DNA of 16,036 nucleotides from an uncultured cyanobacterium. GTDB taxonomy: Bacteria; Cyanobacteriota; Cyanobacteriia; Cyanobacteriales; Geitlerinemataceae. The notes beneath the pieces are model-generated. The model saw only the letters and a program-made list of their open reading frames with translations. It did no database searches and was not told the DNA's origin. Positions 14,155 through 16,036 of this stretch are shown here, in pieces. Location: contig CAKZKB010000594.1 in NCBI GenBank assembly GCA_937121005.1, positions 1 through 16,036 of the forward strand, in the 5' to 3' direction. Within the stretch, counting starts at the first letter, position 1; every line of letters starts with the position of its first letter. The position numbers and the translations under genes were made by a program.

Positions 14155-15162
14155 ATGCGCTATCGATCGCTCGCCACCCTAATTGGAATTCTCGCCCTGG
14201 TCGTCGTCGCCTGCGGTGGCGAACCCGAGACCGAGGCCGAGGAAGAAACTGAAACCCCCGAAGCTGCCGAAACGGAAGTGATTACCGAAGAAGAAACCGC
14301 CGAAGCAGAACCCTTCGAGGATCCCACCGTCACCCCCGCAGAACCGCGAGTTCCCCCCGCACCGGGGCTGATCGCCTCCACCGATCCCCAAGAACGGACT
14401 CGGCAAGTTCTCACCAACAACCCGGCCAGCGATCCGTTTGGGGTGCTGGCAACGCCTACAGTGGAAGGCAGTCTGCCCGAGGATGCGGTAGCGGCCGCCG
14501 CCGCCGGCCAGGATGGAGAATCGCCTGCCGACCCGCCCCTACCTCCCACTCCCCCGGAGCAAGGCGCAAACCTTCCCGACCTCCCCGATCCCATCATTCC
14601 CGACATTTCGGCCTTGCTTCCCGGCATACCGGCCCCAGGTATTGGCGGTCAGCCGGGGGCTACCCAGCCCGGAGCCGGCCCCAACGGCACAACTCCAACG
14701 GATGTCGCCGATTTACCGGAGATCCCCGGCCAGGGCATCGGCCACCTCCCGGACTTACCCGATCCAGTGATTCCCGATATTTCCTCCGTTCCCCCCACTC
14801 CTGAAGGAGAGGACACCGCAGAGGCTCCCGCCGCCCCGCCGGAGCCCGAAATTGCTCTCCCCCCGATTCCGCAGCCGACTTTGGCCCGGACGATCGAAGT
14901 GGTGGGGGTGATTCAAGTGGGAGGCGAAACCCAGATTATCGTTCGCACTCCCAGCGATCCCACTGGACGCTACGTCAGCGTCGGACAGCGCTTGCTTGGC
15001 GGTCGGGTGTTGGTGCGGCGCGTGGAAACCAACCGAGGAGCCGAACCCGTCGTCATTTTCGAGGAAAATGGTGTAGAAGTGGCTCGTGCGGTGGGCGAAC
15101 CTGCTATCCTCCCCGATACAGAAAACGGCGAAGCGAACGCGATCGCTCGCAGCTACTTCTAA
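14155..15162 (+). CDS. Lipoprotein with acidic/proline-rich linker and possible PilP-like C-terminal domain
   Basis: This 335-aa protein has a clear lipoprotein signal: MRYR, a hydrophobic stretch and VVAC with C20 as the lipidated cysteine. Residues 22-56 are very acidic. A conserved-looking patch follows (QVLTNNPASDPFGVLATP, 84-101), then a proline-rich linker with a repeated motif, LPDLPDP(I/V)IPDIS, at 140-152 and 198-210. The C-terminal 243-314 is a compact beta-rich region (RTIEVVGVIQVGGETQIIVRT...YVSVGQRLLGGRVLVRRV...VVIFEENGVEVARAVG). Together with the DPF motif it resembles the PilP/GspC-type domain of pilus and secretion systems; that assignment is inference. ATG at 14155 begins the signal peptide. 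The MORN gene starts 48 bp downstream on the same strand, suggesting an operon. Location: anchored to a membrane facing the periplasm. Confidence 0.85.
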   Translation: MRYRSLATLIGILALVVVACGGEPETEAEEETETPEAAETEVITEEETAEAEPFEDPTVTPAEPRVPPAPGLIASTDPQERTRQVLTNNPASDPFGVLATPTVEGSLPEDAVAAAAAGQDGESPADPPLPPTPPEQGANLPDLPDPIIPDISALLPGIPAPGIGGQPGATQPGAGPNGTTPTDVADLPEIPGQGIGHLPDLPDPVIPDISSVPPTPEGEDTAEAPAAPPEPEIALPPIPQPTLARTIEVVGVIQVGGETQIIVRTPSDPTGRYVSVGQRLLGGRVLVRRVETNRGAEPVVIFEENGVEVARAVGEPAILPDTENGEANAIARSYF

Positions 15163-15210
15163 GATCTCGTACTGGCTAAAACACTCGTAGGGAGCGTTCA
15201 ACGAACAACC

Positions 15211-15963
15211 ATGAAAGCACAGCAATGGATGACGATCGCCCTATCAACTCTAGCGATCGAACTGGGTTTGGCCGTCGCGTCGCCGCCGTCAGTGGCTCAG
15301 GACATGGACGCAAGCGATACAGTATTTTTAAGCTGTACGCCACCTGTCACCAATGGGTTTACGCGCTGCAATACCCAAGATGGTGACAACTACCTGGGCT
15401 ATCTTCGTAATGGCAGACCGAGCGGCCGCGGCGTTTACGTCTATGGTAGTGGCGATCGCTACGAAGGGGAATGGGAAAACGGTTTGCCCGATGGTGAAGG
15501 GCGATTTATTTTACAAAACGACGCTCGTTTCGAGGGGGTTTGGGAAAACGGCTACATCGTGCGCGGCTCGGCATTTTACCCCGATGGCACCCGCTACGAA
15601 GGCACGTTTGCTCCCCTGCAATACGTGGATAGTGATGTCGTCACCAGCCAACCGTCCGGGCAAGGGGCATTTTATTTTGCTAACGGAAATCGCTTCGAGG
15701 GTGAATTTTTTGTCGGCAAACCCTTCGGACAAGGAACGTTCATTCACACGACGGGCACGCGCTGTTCGGGATACTTTTTTAACCTCAACTTCGATGCCAA
15801 CAATGCCACGTGCACCTATCCGAACGGGCAGCGCTACACGGGCGAATTGCGGCAAGCGCGACCCCATGGCGTAGGGACGATGTACGGGACGAACGGCCAA
15901 GTCGTCTATACGGGTGCGTTTCGGGAAGGGCAACCGGCCCGGTTTAGCGGCTACGGTAACTAA
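15211..15963 (+). CDS. Secreted MORN-repeat protein
   Basis: This 250-aa protein has a signal peptide (about 1-30, ending SVAQD) and then about seven to eight MORN repeats from residue 59 on, seen as YxGxxxNGxPxGxGxxxxxxGxxYEGxxxxG. Examples are YLGYLRNGRPSGRG (61-74), YEGEWENGLPDGEG and FEGEFFVGKPFGQG. MORN repeats build elongated beta-sheets; in bacteria they occur in exported or surface proteins, but no specific role can be assigned. Four cysteines (two before the repeats, two in repeats near the end) could form disulphides outside the cytoplasm. The gene starts 48 bp after the lipoprotein gene with no good Shine-Dalgarno, and it is complete. The remaining 73 bp (15964-16036) show no feature beyond an HIP1 site and a possible half arm of the hairpin element. 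Confidence 0.88.
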   Translation: MKAQQWMTIALSTLAIELGLAVASPPSVAQDMDASDTVFLSCTPPVTNGFTRCNTQDGDNYLGYLRNGRPSGRGVYVYGSGDRYEGEWENGLPDGEGRFILQNDARFEGVWENGYIVRGSAFYPDGTRYEGTFAPLQYVDSDVVTSQPSGQGAFYFANGNRFEGEFFVGKPFGQGTFIHTTGTRCSGYFFNLNFDANNATCTYPNGQRYTGELRQARPHGVGTMYGTNGQVVYTGAFREGQPARFSGYGN

Positions 15964-16036
15964 TCCGAATGTTTCACTCGCGCCAAACCCCGGTTTCTAA
16001 GCGATCGCGCCCGGAAGGTCACAAAAACCCTTATCC

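Noticed and set aside
15985..16020. Third copy of the 123-bp hairpin element
   Set aside because: Only about 10 bases (CCCCGGTTTCT) match one arm and the window ends soon after; too little to call.

Overview
The window reads as chromosomal DNA of a cyanobacterium, probably a filamentous, repeat-rich one. The evidence is the very dense HIP1 octamer (GCGATCGC, for example 411-418 and 1605-1612), heptanucleotide tandem repeats of the kind known from filamentous cyanobacteria, several dispersed palindromes, and a typical cyanobacterial gene set: HemJ-type protoporphyrinogen oxidase, a Ser/Thr kinase fused to TPRs, a CHAT protein with a filamentous-haemagglutinin-type secretion domain, and a CHASE2-like membrane block in front of GGDEF-EAL. 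The species cannot be named from this sequence. I saw no rRNA, tRNA, CRISPR array or intact transposase.

Layout. Positions 3-1589 (+) hold the C-terminal part of a membrane-bound GGDEF-EAL protein that begins outside the window. It converges on a minus-strand pair at 4480-1621: a secreted TPS-CHAT protease-like protein followed 25 bp later by a stand-alone response-regulator receiver protein. A repeat-rich 371-bp gap (4481-4851) separates them from fabG (5616-4852). Upstream of fabG is a tight two-gene unit, hemJ (6919-6350) and a secreted protein of unknown function (6347-5781). Positions 6920-7607 carry no intact gene but many repeats: a 123-bp element with a perfect inverted repeat, a possible IS200/IS605 end, heptamers, GTAGGGGC palindromes and a terminator-like hairpin. 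Next come a Ser/Thr kinase-TPR gene (9818-7608) and, upstream of it on the same strand, a DUF2062 membrane protein (10409-9876). mnmE (10573-11979, +) is divergent from the latter and carries a repeat-derived in-frame insertion in its GTPase domain. After a 321-bp gap with another palindromic element come a leucine-rich-repeat protein (13227-12301, -), the second copy of the 123-bp element, and a clan AA aspartic protease (13944-13528, -). The window ends with two plus-strand envelope genes: a lipoprotein with a possible PilP-like C-terminal domain (14155-15162) and a secreted MORN-repeat protein (15211-15963).

How the genes fit together. Two themes stand out. The first is a possible surface sensing and proteolysis locus at 1-4600: a CHASE2-type c-di-GMP enzyme, a CheY-like receiver and an exported CHAT protein with its own promoter-like and operator-like sequence. 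The second is a high density of cell-envelope or secreted proteins (TPS-CHAT, the 188-aa protein, LRR, lipoprotein, MORN) among housekeeping genes (fabG, hemJ, mnmE). The most distinctive non-coding observations are two diverged copies of a hairpin element that keep perfect pairing through a matched base change, and a GTAGGGGC-type palindrome that has become part of the MnmE coding sequence.
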